Shown here: positions 47,347 to 58,461 of the stretch, one piece after another
Numbering within the stretch: position 1 is the first letter of the stretch
Layout of the letters: the number at the start of each line of letters is the position of its first letter
Translations under genes and position numbers: made by a program
Notes under the pieces: model-generated
Told to the model about the DNA's origin: nothing
Database searches by the model: none
What the model saw: only the letters and a program-made list of their open reading frames with translations
DNA from: Sequoia sempervirens
Taxonomy: Eukaryota > Streptophyta > Pinopsida > Cupressales > Cupressaceae
Length of the DNA: 64,000 nucleotides
Direction: 5' to 3'
Assembly (NCBI GenBank): GCA_007258455.2
Contig: VDFB02358134.1
Span: 213,613,314-213,677,313, forward strand

Positions 47347-47463
47347 ACATCTGAGACCTCGCGTATAGGATTGTTCTTTGACTTGGATGGGCTCTAAAAT
47401 ACCTTGCTCATGAAGGCCTAAACCTTTTCCTTGATAGTTCATGTTCTTGAGCATTTGATCCAT
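47347..47463 (-). other. G-patch domain within G1 protein
   Basis: Residues MLKNMNYQGKGLG, EQGILEPI and a final GL match the glycine-patch pattern (hydrophobic-M-GY-x-G-x-GLG-x4-QGI-x2-PI) at the normal spacing of about 38 residues. Confidence 0.85.
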
Positions 47464-48559
47464 GATAGGATTTTTGTTATTCTGGAAGAATGATGTGAGT
47501 CCATTATTAGGTGGAGGATGATGGGTGGTATATATACTTTTTTTCTCTTCTGCAAGGAGACCACCATGGAGGAATGTGAGAGTACCAAGGGGATATAAAA
47601 GTGATGTGGGGATAGTAGGTTTAGGCGACAATGGAGGATCATGAGATGTAGATGATGGGATAGCAACATCTTGATTGGGACAAGTGGTAAGGAATCGGGA
47701 GAGGGATTAGGTGACATGATAGGATCTGGATTTGTGGTAGCAGGTGATAAGAGCTCATGCGATGGAGTGATCAGATATTGAGTATCAAGGGGATCATGGG
47801 ATGGAGTGGATGGAGGATTATGATCTTGAGGTGGACTAGATGGGATGGTAGGATCTTGATTTGGAGAAGGGGATATGTTGGTATGCTCTAGATCAAGCTC
47901 TTGGCATGACTCATCTTGTGTGGATGGTATGATGATGAAGTATTGAAGAGACTCCTCAAGTGGGGGAGATGGAAGGATGGGGGATTCATGAAGTTCATGG
48001 GAATGGATTTTCGTGATACTAGGAGTGGGAGAAGTGGATTGCATTTGGGTTTCTGTGATGGATTGGGTGGATCTAGAGTAGAAGATGGTGATTGGATTTG
48101 ATTGTCTTTGATGGGTTTCGTGGTTCTTGAAGTAGGAGATGGTGGTTTGGTGGAGTCAGTGGGTGTGAAGGTTTCAACGGTTTGAGTGGTGCGAGGGGTG
48201 GTAACATCAATGATAGGTGTGGGATGGAGAAGGGTCTAATGACTAGTGATCATGGATGATGGATTGGGATGGTATGGTTCCATGACTTCAAGGTGTGAAT
48301 TTGGGGATGTCTTCCTTGTCATAAGTCCTTGGAGAACCTCTGGAGTGAGAATTGTGCATACTCTAGGCTTATATGGCATAGTAGGTGTGGATGAAGGATT
48401 ATGGATTGGTGGATGATTAGGATTATGGATTGGTGAACTAGGATTAGATGGAGGAACGAGATTGGATGGAATACTAAGGGTAGGTGGAGGATTAGGATTG
48501 GATGGAGGGTTAAGGTATGGATATTGGGATGGTGAATTTTTATAGGACATGGATGGTGG

Positions 48560-48960
48560 ATTAGGACAAGAGGATATGGGTGGTGGATTATAATAAAGGT
48601 ATTGGGATAGCAGATTAGGATGGGAAGATTGAGATGGTGGATTAAGATAGGAGGATGTGGATGGTGGATTAGGATAGGAATATGTGGATGTTGGATTAGA
48701 ATAAGAAGGTGTGGATGTAGGATAAGGATAGAAAGATGTGGATGTTGGATTAGGATAAGAAGGTGTGGATGTAGGATAAGGATAGGAAGATGCGGATGTT
48801 GGATTAGAATAAGGTGTGGATGTAGGATTAGGATAGGTAGACTAGAAAGGAGGATTATGATAGGGGGACATGGATGGGGGATTGTAATAGGAGTATTGGG
48901 ATGGTATATTAGATTGGGATAAGAGGATATGGATGTTGGATAAGAAAATGATGTGGATGA
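48560..48960 (-). repeat. 27-bp coding minisatellite (9-residue unit)
   Basis: On the plus strand GATGTGGATGTTGGATTAGG and variants recur every 27 bases; on the minus strand the frame open to 48236 reads SYPNPTSTP-like units roughly a dozen times. The unit length is a multiple of three, so changes in copy number keep the frame. Confidence 0.82.
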
Positions 48961-49239
48961 AAGGTATGATGAATATGCGGATAGGGAAGATATTGGATAT
49001 CCCCTGTCAAAGGTAGCATAAGGGTTTCTAGTAGGTGTACATGAAGATGTGATGGGATAGCAAGGAGGGATGATTGGATTTTGGAAAGCGGTTGGGGAAA
49101 GCTTACTAGAAATGATAACATCAAGGGGATCTAGGTCATATTCTTCTTGATCCACAAGACTCTCGTTATCGTCGTCAACGTAATTAGGATTTCCCTTGAC
49201 TACTATTAATGGTTGCATTGGTGAAGGATAAGGATTCAT

Positions 49240-50080
49240 GATGTTAGATTAGATGGATAGGGATTGAAAATATGGGAATGGAAAATTAGAAGGAAAGAAA
49301 ATGTGATGAAAGGATAAATAGGATGGATTGGAAGAAGATGGATGAATGGATCTTAAGATTTGAAAAAGCTCAAATAGGGGTTTAAGTTAAGATCGGATTG
49401 GGATTAGATTAAAGCTCAGATTAGGATGATTGGAGGATGTGATGGGATTGATTCTACACCAAGTTCAAGGGGTTTAACTAGAGGATGTAAGGTGCTGACA
49501 ATCAGATTTTTCCAAATTTGGCAGTTTTCAAAAATTGTCAAATTTTGCCATTTTAGGTAACTGCACAGGCATATCTTTGAGAGTCCAATTTTTTTCCCAA
49601 AAACCTCCTAAAACTAAGGTAGGATGAATTTCCAACTAAAATCCTAAATTTGAGACATGCATTCTGAGTTATTAATGAAAATGATTTTTCAAAAACTAGA
49701 AAAAAACACTAAATTATGATTTTGAGGGTCAAGATGAAAGTTTGAAGCCCTGAAAAATGTGTCAAAATAGGGGCCAACCAATTGAGGGTCTATTGAGAAT
49801 CCACATGCCACCTCATAATGCAACCACCCATAAAATTTCAGCCCAAATAGACACCCAAGTCAAAAGTTATGGCCTCTGAAAGTTTTTGTGTCAAAATCAA
49901 AATCCTTGAAACGAAGTCTAGGTGATTGGGATGGATGATTTGATGATGGATATGGACTCTAATGATGTTCTAAGAAGCCCCCATTTGATTTGGTCAATGA
50001 AACAATGACTTTCAGAATGTGTTGATGAATGAAAATGATGATGATGGGAAGACGAATGAAGGTCTGCTTTTGGGAAAATT
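49240..50080 (-). other. G1 leader, proximal part
   Basis: Non-coding; no open frame of note. Lies between the probable start codon of the G1 protein and the 20-bp repeat array. Confidence 0.55.
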
Positions 50081-50084
50081 CACT

Positions 50085-50505
50085 TGTCTGGGGGGGCAAG
50101 GTCACCTATCTAGAGGGCAAGGTCGCCTATCTAAAGGGAAAGGTCGCCTATTGGAGGGTAGGTTCACCCATTGGTGGGAAGGGTCACCTATTAAATGGCA
50201 GGTTCACCTATTGAAGGGTAGGTTCGCCTATTGGTGAGTAGGGTCGCCTATTGAAGGGTAGGTTCACCTATTGGAGGGTTGATTTGCCTATTGGAGGGCA
50301 GGGTCACCTACTGAAGGGCAGGTTCACCTATTGGTGGGCAGGGTTGCCTATTAAAGGGCAGGTTCACTTATTAGAAGGTAGGTTCACCTATTGAAGGGCA
50401 GGTTCACCTATTGGAGAGCAATTTCACCTATTGGAGGGCAAGTTCGCCTATTGGAGGGCAGGGTCGCCTATCTACTGGGCAAGGTTGCCTACCTACTATC
50501 AGACC
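50085..50505. repeat. 20-bp minisatellite in G1 leader
   Basis: About 20 tandem copies of GGTTCACCTATTGGAGGGCA with changes (GGGTCGCC, GGTTCGCC; ATTGAAGGG, ATTGGTGGG), nearly all exactly 20 bases apart. The unit contains a CACC/CGCC core alternating by a C/T change at a CpG. Open frames through it are a by-product. Confidence 0.95.
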
Positions 50506-50519
50506 CTCTAAACAGAGAA

Positions 50520-51060
50520 AGGGACTTTTGGAACGGGAAAAAGGACTATCAAATCAGGGAGACGGATGATCAAAATAGGGAAATGAATGATTGGATTGGG
50601 GAAATGGATGATCGGATCGGGGAAATGGGTGCTTGGAATGGATGAACAAATACTCGGAACGAGGAGACGGATGGTCAGAATGGATGAATGGATACTCGGA
50701 ACATGAGAACAGATGATCAGAATGGATGAACGAATAGTCAGAACAAGGAGATGAATGGTCAGAATGGATGAATGGATACTCAAAACGAGTAAACGGATGA
50801 TCAGAATGGATGAACGAATGCTTGAAACAAGGAAACGAGTGCTCGAAATGGGAGACTGACTCTCAGAATGAGGAGATGAAAGCTCAGAATGAGTGAATGA
50901 TTACTCGAAATGAGTAAACAATTGCACAGAAGGGGAGACTAACTCTCAGAATGAGGAGACGGATGCTCAGAATTGATGAACGATTACTCAAAATGAGTAA
51001 ACAATTGCTTGAAAGGGCAGACTAACTCTCTGAATGGGGAGATAGATGTTTGGAATGACT
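50520..51060. repeat. Degenerate tandem repeat, about 42-bp unit
   Basis: GAATGGATGAACGAATACTC and AACGAGGAGACGGATGGTCA alternate a dozen times with many substitutions. Directly follows the 20-bp array in the G1 leader. Confidence 0.85.
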
Positions 51061-51069
51061 GAACGGAGG

Positions 51070-51720
51070 ATGAAATTAGCTGTTTGGGGGCAGGTTCACC
51101 CAAGTTGGAGCAGGTTCACCCAAGTATGGGGCAGGTTTGCCTAACTTAAGGGAAAATTCTCCCAAATTGAGGTCAATGTCACCTATTCAATGAAAGATAG
51201 TTCAGAAATGGATGCTCGAAATAGGTAAATGGGTGCTCAGAACAAAAAGACGGATTCTCGAATTGAGGATACGAATGCCTGAAATAGGGAATGGGTGCTC
51301 AGAATGAGGAGACAGATGCTCAAAATGAGGAGATGGATGCTCAAAATGAGGAAACAGGTATTGAGAATGGGCAAACGATTGCTTGGAATGACTGAATGGT
51401 AGATGAAAATGGTTGTTTGGGGGGAAAGTTCACTCAAGCTGGGGAAATTTCGCCCAAGTAAGGGCAACTTCGCCCAAGTATAGAGTAGGTTCACCCAAGT
51501 ATAGGGAAAGTTTTCCCAACTTAAGGAAGGTTCGCCCAATTGGAAAAACTAGTTGTTTTGATGGTTGTTTGACTGTCAGAGGGAAAATTCGCCCCTCTTC
51601 AGGGTAGGTTCTCCTGTTTGGTGAAAAGATAGACAATTTTGACAGAAACATCCTGAGAGATGACTGACACATAAGGTAGGTTCACCCCTGTTCATGGTAG
51701 GTTCGCCTTTGTTCAAAAAC
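51070..51720. repeat. Dispersed GGTTCACCC / GGTTCGCCC units in G1 leader
   Basis: Fifteen or more units of type GGTTCACCCAAGT(A/T)GGGG in three clusters (51080-51180, 51418-51540, 51580-51720), mixed with 42-bp-type units. Same core as the 20-bp array. Confidence 0.85.
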
Positions 51721-52415
51721 CTGAACTTGACTTAGGTGAAAATGGCTATGGAAAAGGACCAAAAACATAGCAAACAACAAGCAGTAGACAAAGGCTAACT
51801 TGACTAAATAGATACGCACTGGTTTCGCACGGAGAAGATAGTTCAAGCAGCACGATCCTAACATTAGTAAGAGAGTATAGCCAACACGGTCCTATAACTA
51901 GGATGAACAAGGCAACTAGGGAGTCCTCGATATATGTATGGTACATGAGGCACAACCGTTAACACCAGCCCTTCTACAAGTGTGACTCAGGAACCCCAAT
52001 GAGATACTAAAGGCTCAGACCAAATCTTCATGTCTATCTAGGTATCACTCTAGCTTTGATGCTTCCCCAGACACAATGTGACTAGATTGGGGTACAACTT
52101 TGGCTCTCCCCCCTTTGTATACCCCACTGGTACGTGTGGTTGGGATCATCCCTTGGGGTAATGAAATCCCCAAGCAGGTCCCACTAAAAAGAGAACACTA
52201 ACCATTTTTGGCTACCCCCCAGGCTCACACAAAGTGCAAGGGGAAAGCTTGAATGATGTAGTGCACCTTGGGTGACACAAAAGAATTGCAAACACGAGAA
52301 ATAGTATGTTTACTCCTCCTAATTAGATCTATGAGCCTAGATTAATAAACAAAAATGACAACAATATAAACTAATAATGCTGAAATGATCACTCTGAAAG
52401 AAAAGTGTTAGTAGT
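51721..52415 (-). other. G1 leader, distal part
   Basis: No gene. Continues at 59955 once R2 is removed. Confidence 0.55.
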
Positions 52416-52420
52416 TTGAT
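52416..52420. repeat. Target site duplication TTGAT, left copy (R2)
   Basis: TTGAT directly before the 3' LTR; matching copy at 59950-59954. Confidence 0.9.
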
Positions 52421-53814
52421 TGATAGGTAGGGGTTGGATGGAAACAATCACTGTTCCATGCTTTGGATCTTGCTTGGGAAGACCCCCATGGTGTCACACT
52501 CCACCACCTTAATCTATAGGACCTACTGCTTGTGCAGGCTCCCCTGGTTCACCTTGCCAACCCAACTATCAAGTCAAATCCTACCAACCAAGCCAACCTT
52601 GGTGCAATGCTTCAACTCTTCCTTAGCCCTTAATCTACCCTAAAGGCTAACCTATCCTCAACACTCAATTAGATCTTTGCAGGGGTGTAGAGATGTCTCC
52701 AATAGCTTCAAACCATCCTCCTAGGGTTCTTGAAGGTTCACCAAACTCCACCTTTCCATCACTTCCACCAAACCCTCATCTTGGGTTAAAAAGGCTACTA
52801 GCCATGAGCCCCAATTAGGTCTCCATCTCCGAGAAAACTAGTCTTTGCTCAAAACTTTCCAAAGAACACCTCATTCTTTCTTTGAGGTTCTTGGTTCAAA
52901 TGAACGCCCCTCAAATATTTTTGAGGTTTTGGGCCTTTATCAGCCGTACAAAGCCTCAACTTGAAAATGGGCATAAACTAGGGTTTTTAAGCCATTTTTT
53001 GGTTGCCTTCAATCTGTCAAGACTTCCACCAACCAAATGAATTAGTGGAGCCTCCTCCTATTTATGAAACCTTGGTAAGACTTCCACCTACCTTCTCAAA
53101 AAGGAAATTCAGCAAGAATCAATCACACCTACAAGCTATGTGCTTTGCACTCCTTGTCTTCCCTAGCCGGACTCTTCCTAGCTCGCCTAGGGCAAGACTT
53201 TGCCAATAGCTCCTATGCACACACAAACCCTAAAACCTACCATATGTACACACATGGAGTCTAGTCACTATTCCCAAAGGGTCATACAATTTGTATGGTG
53301 GTAAAGTGGACTAACACTCCATTTCAACAAAACTGCCTGGTTCAGACTAGCAATAGGGTTAAAATGAACTATTTACAAACAATGATTGAAATCTAATCAA
53401 AAAGACTAAAAGATGGCACACTAAGCTTGAGAAAAAACTAGACTACATCCTCCACAAAACACAGTAACAAATTCAATCCATTAAAGCTCTCAGGTCAAGG
53501 CACACCTTAAATATGGTTCCTCAATCAGTTATTCCCCCTTGGTCGGACATATTAGTTACCTAGTGGAAAGAGTTGCAAAATGCACTGTGTTTTACAACTT
53601 TTGCCAATTTTTTTAGAAAACTAAGCAAGATGAGTTTCTAAACTCATCCATCCTTTCACAACTTCTATCCTAGAGATAAAACATGTCCCTAAGCTATCAC
53701 CTCAACTCAATGGTCAACATGACCTTCAAAGTAACATGCTAAAGATAAAAATTCAAAAACTAGGTTGCCTAATTGCCTAGTGTTTCCTAGTGTCCCTTAG
53801 GTGCTCCTGCAACA
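52421..53814 (-). repeat. R2 3' LTR
   Basis: Plus-strand coordinates begin TGATAGGTAGGGG and end TGCAACA. Highly similar to 58462-59949. Confidence 0.93.
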
Positions 53815-53832
53815 TTCTACCCCTCTCTACAC
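53815..53832 (-). other. R2 polypurine tract
   Basis: Minus strand GTGTAGAGAGGGGTAGAA ends at the first base of the 3' LTR. Confidence 0.85.
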
Positions 53833-53888
53833 AAACACTAAGGAATGTGAGGAGAGATCAGTGACACATCAATTCCCTACTTCTTAAA

Positions 53889-54242
53889 CTAAGCTTCATC
53901 TACCCATGTAGCCTCAGATTCATGTTTGTTCTTCCATTTGATAAGATGCTCCATGTACACCTTATACCTTGTAGATTTCTTCACTCTTGACTCCAAGATC
54001 CTCTCTGCTTGTAGCTTGTCTGGAGTAGGTAAGGTTATGTTGCTTACATCCTTGAAGATCTCCCTACTATTCTGATCTAGGTCATTGATTGACCCCTTAT
54101 ACCTGATCAAATTAGCTACATTGAACATTGGTGAAATCCCTAAATCTGCAGGTAACTCCACCTTGTATGCATTTTTCCAATACTTGGCTAACACCTTGCA
54201 TGGTCCCACTCTTTTCATCTGCAATTTGGTTGATGTACCCTT
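53889..54242 (-). pseudogene. R2 integrase C-terminus and chromodomain
   Basis: GPCKVLAKYWKNAYKVELP and LGISPMFNVANLIRYKGS are the GPY/F-like end of chromovirus integrase; then RILESRVKKSTRYKVYMEH and LIKWKNKHESEATWVDEA form a chromodomain, predicted to bind histone marks and direct integration. The frame ends at a stop at 53889. One stop near 54240 separates this part from the core. Confidence 0.87.
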
Positions 54243-55382
54243 CTACAACCTAGATTTTTTGATGTGGACCATGACATAGTCTCCTACTACAAATTGCAAA
54301 TCTTTCCTTGACAAATCTACCTTATGCTTCAATTTTTGTGTAGCCTTGATGACTGTCTTCTTTACCTGCTCCTGAATCTTTTTCATGGTCTGAGTGAAGT
54401 CCTCTGCATGTCCAATCCTATGCTCCATAGCTCCAAAATCCCTGAGCTCACATATTTCTCTTGGGTGCATCCCATACACTATTTCAAAAGGACTCTTCCC
54501 TGTGGTCCGGTTCACACTGTCATTGTATGCATACTCAACCTGTGAGATAACCATGTCTGCTGTTTGTCCATACTCTTTGGTTAGGCACCTTAGAAGGTTA
54601 CCTAACACCCTGTTAATCACCTCTATTTTCCCATCGTTCTAAGGATGGTAAGCTGATCCAAAGGATAGGTTGGTACCTAATCTACTCCATAGAGTCTTCC
54701 AAAAATTACTCATAAACTTCACATCCCTGTCCAATACAATGCTCAAAGGCAATCCATGGATCCTTACAATTTCCTTGAAGAAAAGGTGAGAAATGTAGCT
54801 AGCATCATGTGTGGTCTTGCAAGGAATAAAGTGACTCATCTTGCTGAATCTATCTACCACCATATAGACACTATCAAACCCTGTCTTAGTCTTAGGGAGT
54901 CCTACAACAAAATCCATGCTAACACACTCCCATGGTCTATTGGGAATAGGTAGAGGTTGATACAAACCTACATTACTAGCTCCCCCTTTGGCTTTCATAC
55001 AAACTACACACTGCTCCACATACCTCCTGACATCCCTTGGCAACTTGGGCCAATAGTAAAACCTTTGTACTATTTCCATTGTCTTGTTGATACCAAAATG
55101 ACCACTAAGACTACCATTGTGCTTCTCATAGATAAGATTCTCTCTCATAGAACCTTTTGGAACACACAACTGATTTCCCTTGAATAACAATCCATTTTGT
55201 AATGTATACTCTGAGTATTGACAATGAAAATGATTCTCAAAGTTAGAACATACCTTGTAAGCCTCTGAGAAGTCTTCATCTTCCCCATAGAGATCCTTGA
55301 AACTCTCTATCCCAATGCTCTTGATCTGTATCTCTTGCACTGTCAACAATCTCCCACTTAGTGCATCTACCACCTTGTTCAA
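54243..55382 (-). pseudogene. R2 integrase, zinc-binding and catalytic core
   Basis: H2C2 zinc-binding region: EKHNGSLSGHFGINKTME followed by VEQCVVCMKAKGG. Catalytic core: PWECVSMDFVVGLPKTKTG (first Asp), SIVLDRDVKF (second Asp) and, after an in-frame stop near 54639, DGKIEVINRVLGNLLRC with the third residue Glu retained. Then TGKSPFEIVYGMHPREI and a basic KATQKLKHKVDLSRKD segment. Apart from the stop at the usual HPQ-T-DG position (Gln changed to stop) the domain looks complete. Confidence 0.92.
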
Positions 55383-56615
55383 CTATCCCTTCTTACGCTT
55401 GATGGTGAAGGTAAAAGCTTGGATGTATTCCATCCATTTCAAATGTCTATTACTCAACTTCTGTTGAGTGTTGATATAGCTAAGTGCCTGATTGTTAATA
55501 AAGACCACAAACTCTTTAGGTAGAAGGTAATGCCTCCACTTCCTAAGTGACTGAACTAAAGCATAAAGTTCTAGGTCATAGGTAGAATACTTCTTATTAG
55601 CTTCATTAAGCTTTTCACTAAAGAAAGCTATAGGCATGCCTTCTTGGCTTAGCACTCCTCCTACTGTAACTCCACTAGCATCACATTCCACAGTGAACAA
55701 CTTGTCAAAACTAGGTAATAAGAGAAAAGGTTGAGTTTCCCCTTCTTGTTTTAGTTTCTCAAAACCTTTCTTAGCTTCTTGGGTCCATTTAAACTTAGTA
55801 TTCAAGCCACCTTTGATTGTGTCTAGGACTGGTGCACATATGCCACAAAATTTTCTTATAAACTTCCTATAAAACTGAGCTAATCCATGAAAAATTCTCA
55901 CCTTTGTCCCTGTGGTTGGTATAGGCCAGTTTAGGATAGCTTCCACCTTGCTTGGATCCATTTTCAATGATCCTTGGGATACTACAAACCCCAAATACAC
56001 AAGCTCTTGTTTAAAGAAATCACACTTCTCTAGGTTGATGGCCATCTTCTCCTCTTGCAATCTTCTAAGAACCAACTCCACATGCTTTAGGTGTTCCTCT
56101 GCTATCTTGCTGAATATGAGTATATCATCAAGATATACCACCACAAATATCCATGTAAAGTCTTTAAGCACTTCATTCACGAGCCTCATGAATTTGCTAG
56201 GGGCATTAGAGAGGCCAAATGGCATAACTCTCCACTCATACAACCCATTTGTTGTCTTGAAGGCTATCTTCCACTCATCTCCATCCTTGATTCTGATCTG
56301 ATGGTATCCACTCTTGAGATCCAACTTTGTGAAGTACTGAGCTCCTCTAAGACAATCCATCAAGTCCTCAATTCTAGGAATAGGGAACCTATACCTAATT
56401 GTGATTCTATTTATTGCCCTAGAATCAGTGCATTATCTCCACTTGCCTCCTTTCTTGGTTTCTAAGACCACTGGTACTACACATGGGCTGATACTCTTCC
56501 TAATCAATCCTTGATCCAATAACTCCTGCACTTGCCTAGCTACCTCTAGGTTTTGATCCGGGGTAAGCTTGTAGGCTGCTTTGTTTGGCAATGAATCCCC
56601 TGGTATGAAGTCAAT
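55383..56615 (-). pseudogene. R2 reverse transcriptase and RNase H
   Basis: From 56600: SISPCVVPVVLETKKGGKW (then a stop), RAINRITIRYRFPIPRIED, QYFTKLDLKSGYHQIRIKDG, WRVMPFGLSNAPSKFMRLV, the catalytic box VVVYLDDILIFSK, and ELVYLGFVVSQGSLKMDPSK. RNase H follows: FTVECDASGVTVGGVLSQE, FFSEKLNEANKKYSTYDLEL, WRHYLLPKEFVVFINNQALS (the usual TD before HQAL is IN, so one catalytic Asp is lost). 326 codons are open from 56363 to 55383. Confidence 0.93.
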
Positions 56616-57287
56616 CTAATGACTAATGGCTCTCTTTGGAGGCAAAGTTTCAAGTGCGCCATCACTGACTATGTCCTTATACTTCACAAGTAACTTTTGG
56701 ACTACTTCAGGTATGACTGTTTTCTCAGTCTGATCTTCCTCCTTAGTCTGCATCATAACCACATATCCTTCACCCCCTTGATGTAGGTTGTTAAGGAACT
56801 CTTTACCACTGCTCAACAAGACACTAGGTGTCTTTGACTGTCCTTCTTCCTCATCTGACAGTGACTGCAACTTAAATGTCTTCCCATCCTTCTTGAAAGA
56901 AACGGTGTTCTCTTTCCCATCATACATGGCACTTCTGTCATACTGCCATGGTCTTCCCAATAGTAGATGGCATGCATCCATGGGTAACACATCACAAATC
57001 AACTTATCCCTGTACCCTCCAATGGAAGACTCCACCGTTACCTGCTCATTGACAAGAACACTCTGCCCTTTGTTCAACCATGTTACTTTGTAGGGGTTAG
57101 TGTGGGGTACCTTCTCCAATTTTAGTTTCTTTATTGCCTCTTCTGAGATGATGTTATCTGTTGAACCTGAATCCACAATAACCTTACATACTTTCCCAAG
57201 TATTTTCCATCTCACTCTAAATAAAGCTCTTCTTTGTTTTGGCTCTTCCTTGACCGGTTGTTTGATCAAAACTCTCCTAAACATCAT
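56616..57287 (-). pseudogene. R2 aspartic protease and linker
   Basis: CKVIVDSGSTDNIISEEAI holds the catalytic DSG; CDVLPMDACHLLLGRPWQYD is the conserved end of the domain. 223 open codons, then a stop at 56616 just before reverse transcriptase. No in-frame break within the domain itself, so this part is intact. Confidence 0.92.
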
Positions 57288-57302
57288 ATTCTCCCCTCTT
57301 TT

Positions 57303-58418
57303 TTATTCAATGTGACTGATCTCTGGTGATTTAGCACTCATCGTGTCCTCTTGAGCATATGCCACTCTCTTCTCAGTGCTTGATGAAGATGCTTTCAATG
57401 AGCCCCTATAAGCTAGATGTCCTACTTGGCCACAATGGTAACACTTCATATTAGCAAAGTAAGAATTACTCCTACCTGCTCCTCTTCCTCTTCCATAGCC
57501 TCCTCTAGAAGTTGTCTCACTTCCATGCTCTGTGAATTTAGAATCTCCCTGATTTCTTTGTTCAGTCCCTCTACCTTGGTATCCACCTCTATGTCCTCTT
57601 TGATCTCTTTGAACTCTTCCTTTGCCTCTACTCTTACAAGCCTGATCTTGTTTCCTCTTGCTTCTTTCCTCTATCTTAATAGCTAATTGGTAACATTGGT
57701 GTACTATCTTGGGACTTAGAAGAGTCATCTCCTCTTGAATGTTCCACTTCAAGCCATTAAGATACCTAGCCACCTTGAGACTTTCATCTTCTGAAACATT
57801 AGACCTCATACAAAGTTTTTGAAACTCCTTTGTGTAAGTGTTCACATCTTGGTCTCTTTGCCTCAAGCTTTGTATCTTCTTATGTAACTGAATCTCATAA
57901 TCATCTGGCATGTATGCTTCTCTCACTTTTGCAACCATACCTTTCAAAGTTCAAATAGGCTTCTTGCCTTCCTTTTCCCTCTTTGTCTGAATGAATTTCC
58001 ACCATGTCAAGGAAGATCTTCTCAATCTTGATTTGGCCACCTTTACCTTCTGTGCTTCAGTGACTCCATCACATTCAAAATGGTTTTCCATTCCCTCTAT
58101 CTAGTCCATTACTAGATCAGCTTCCATTTTCCCACTAAACAGTGGTATTCCTTCAAGTGATTTTCCACTCAAAGCCTTGAATGCCTTCAAGAAAGGCTCT
58201 TCTTTCAAAATAGGGTTAGGTTCAGGGGTCTTATATTCCTCTACAACCTCTTCTTTCTTGGGTACCCTTCCTTCAAACTACACATTACTTATTGCTTCCT
58301 GAAGTTGGGCTATTCTTTCCTTCAATAGCCTATTATCTTCCTCCTATTCTCCGACCATCTTGGCCAATTCCACATTTGTCACCATGATGGCAGAACAACT
58401 AGACTCAATCTCAGACAT
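57303..58418 (-). pseudogene. R2 gag
   Basis: Start ATG at 58418, about 26 bases inside the primer site (MSEIESSCSAIMVTNVELA), followed by a predicted coiled coil (NRLLKERIAQLQEA). Capsid phrases: GIPLFSGKMEADLVMD, RRSSLTWWKFIQTK, REAYMPDDYEIQLHKKIQSL. 215 codons are open from 57947 to 57303, including an Arg/Gly-rich tail and the zinc knuckle CYHCGQVGHLAYRG, whose last Cys is replaced. Stops at about 58344, 58278, 58104 and 57957 break the first part. Confidence 0.87.
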
Positions 58419-58443
58419 ACAATAGTCAATCCCAAATCTTTAA

Positions 58444-58458
58444 CTTGCTCTGATACCA
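58444..58458 (-). other. R2 primer binding site (initiator tRNA-Met)
   Basis: Minus strand TGGTATCAGAGCAAG, three bases from the 5' LTR; perfect for initiator tRNA-Met over the first 12 bases. Confidence 0.93.
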
Positions 58459-58461
58459 ATC

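Larger units (their letters stand above)
46710..49239 (-). pseudogene. G1 gag-like protein: Pro/Ser-rich with 9-residue repeats and G-patch
   Basis: Likely start ATG at 49239 (MNPYPSPMQPLIVVKGNPNY), then an acidic stretch (DDDNESLVDQEEYDLDPLD). From about 48960 to 48560 the frame that remains open to 48236 reads tandem SYPNPTSTP-type units. Further on come long Pro/Ser/His-rich stretches (SPSPNQDPTIPSSPPQDH) and at 47347-47463 a G-patch: MLKNMNYQGKGLG then EQGILEPI and RGLRC. G-patches bind nucleic acid or stimulate RNA helicases and occur near the protease in some retroelements. The last part is basic (KVKMHKSKHS, RPQRPTKG) and joins 23503 across D1. Several frameshifts and stops. No zinc knuckle, protease or polymerase is seen. 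Confidence 0.65.

Noticed and set aside
48620..48922. Plus-strand Cys/Trp/Arg-rich open frame over 48620-48922
   Set aside because: It is the antisense reading of the 27-bp repeat that codes for the Pro/Ser-rich protein on the minus strand.
50085..50505. CRISPR-like array of 20-bp units
   Set aside because: Units abut without spacers, the genome is a plant, and the motif recurs in the leader of an LTR element; it is a minisatellite.
50019..50645. Plus-strand open frames through the leader minisatellites
   Set aside because: Open only because the 20-bp units lack stops in that phase; no start context, domain or neighbours to support coding.
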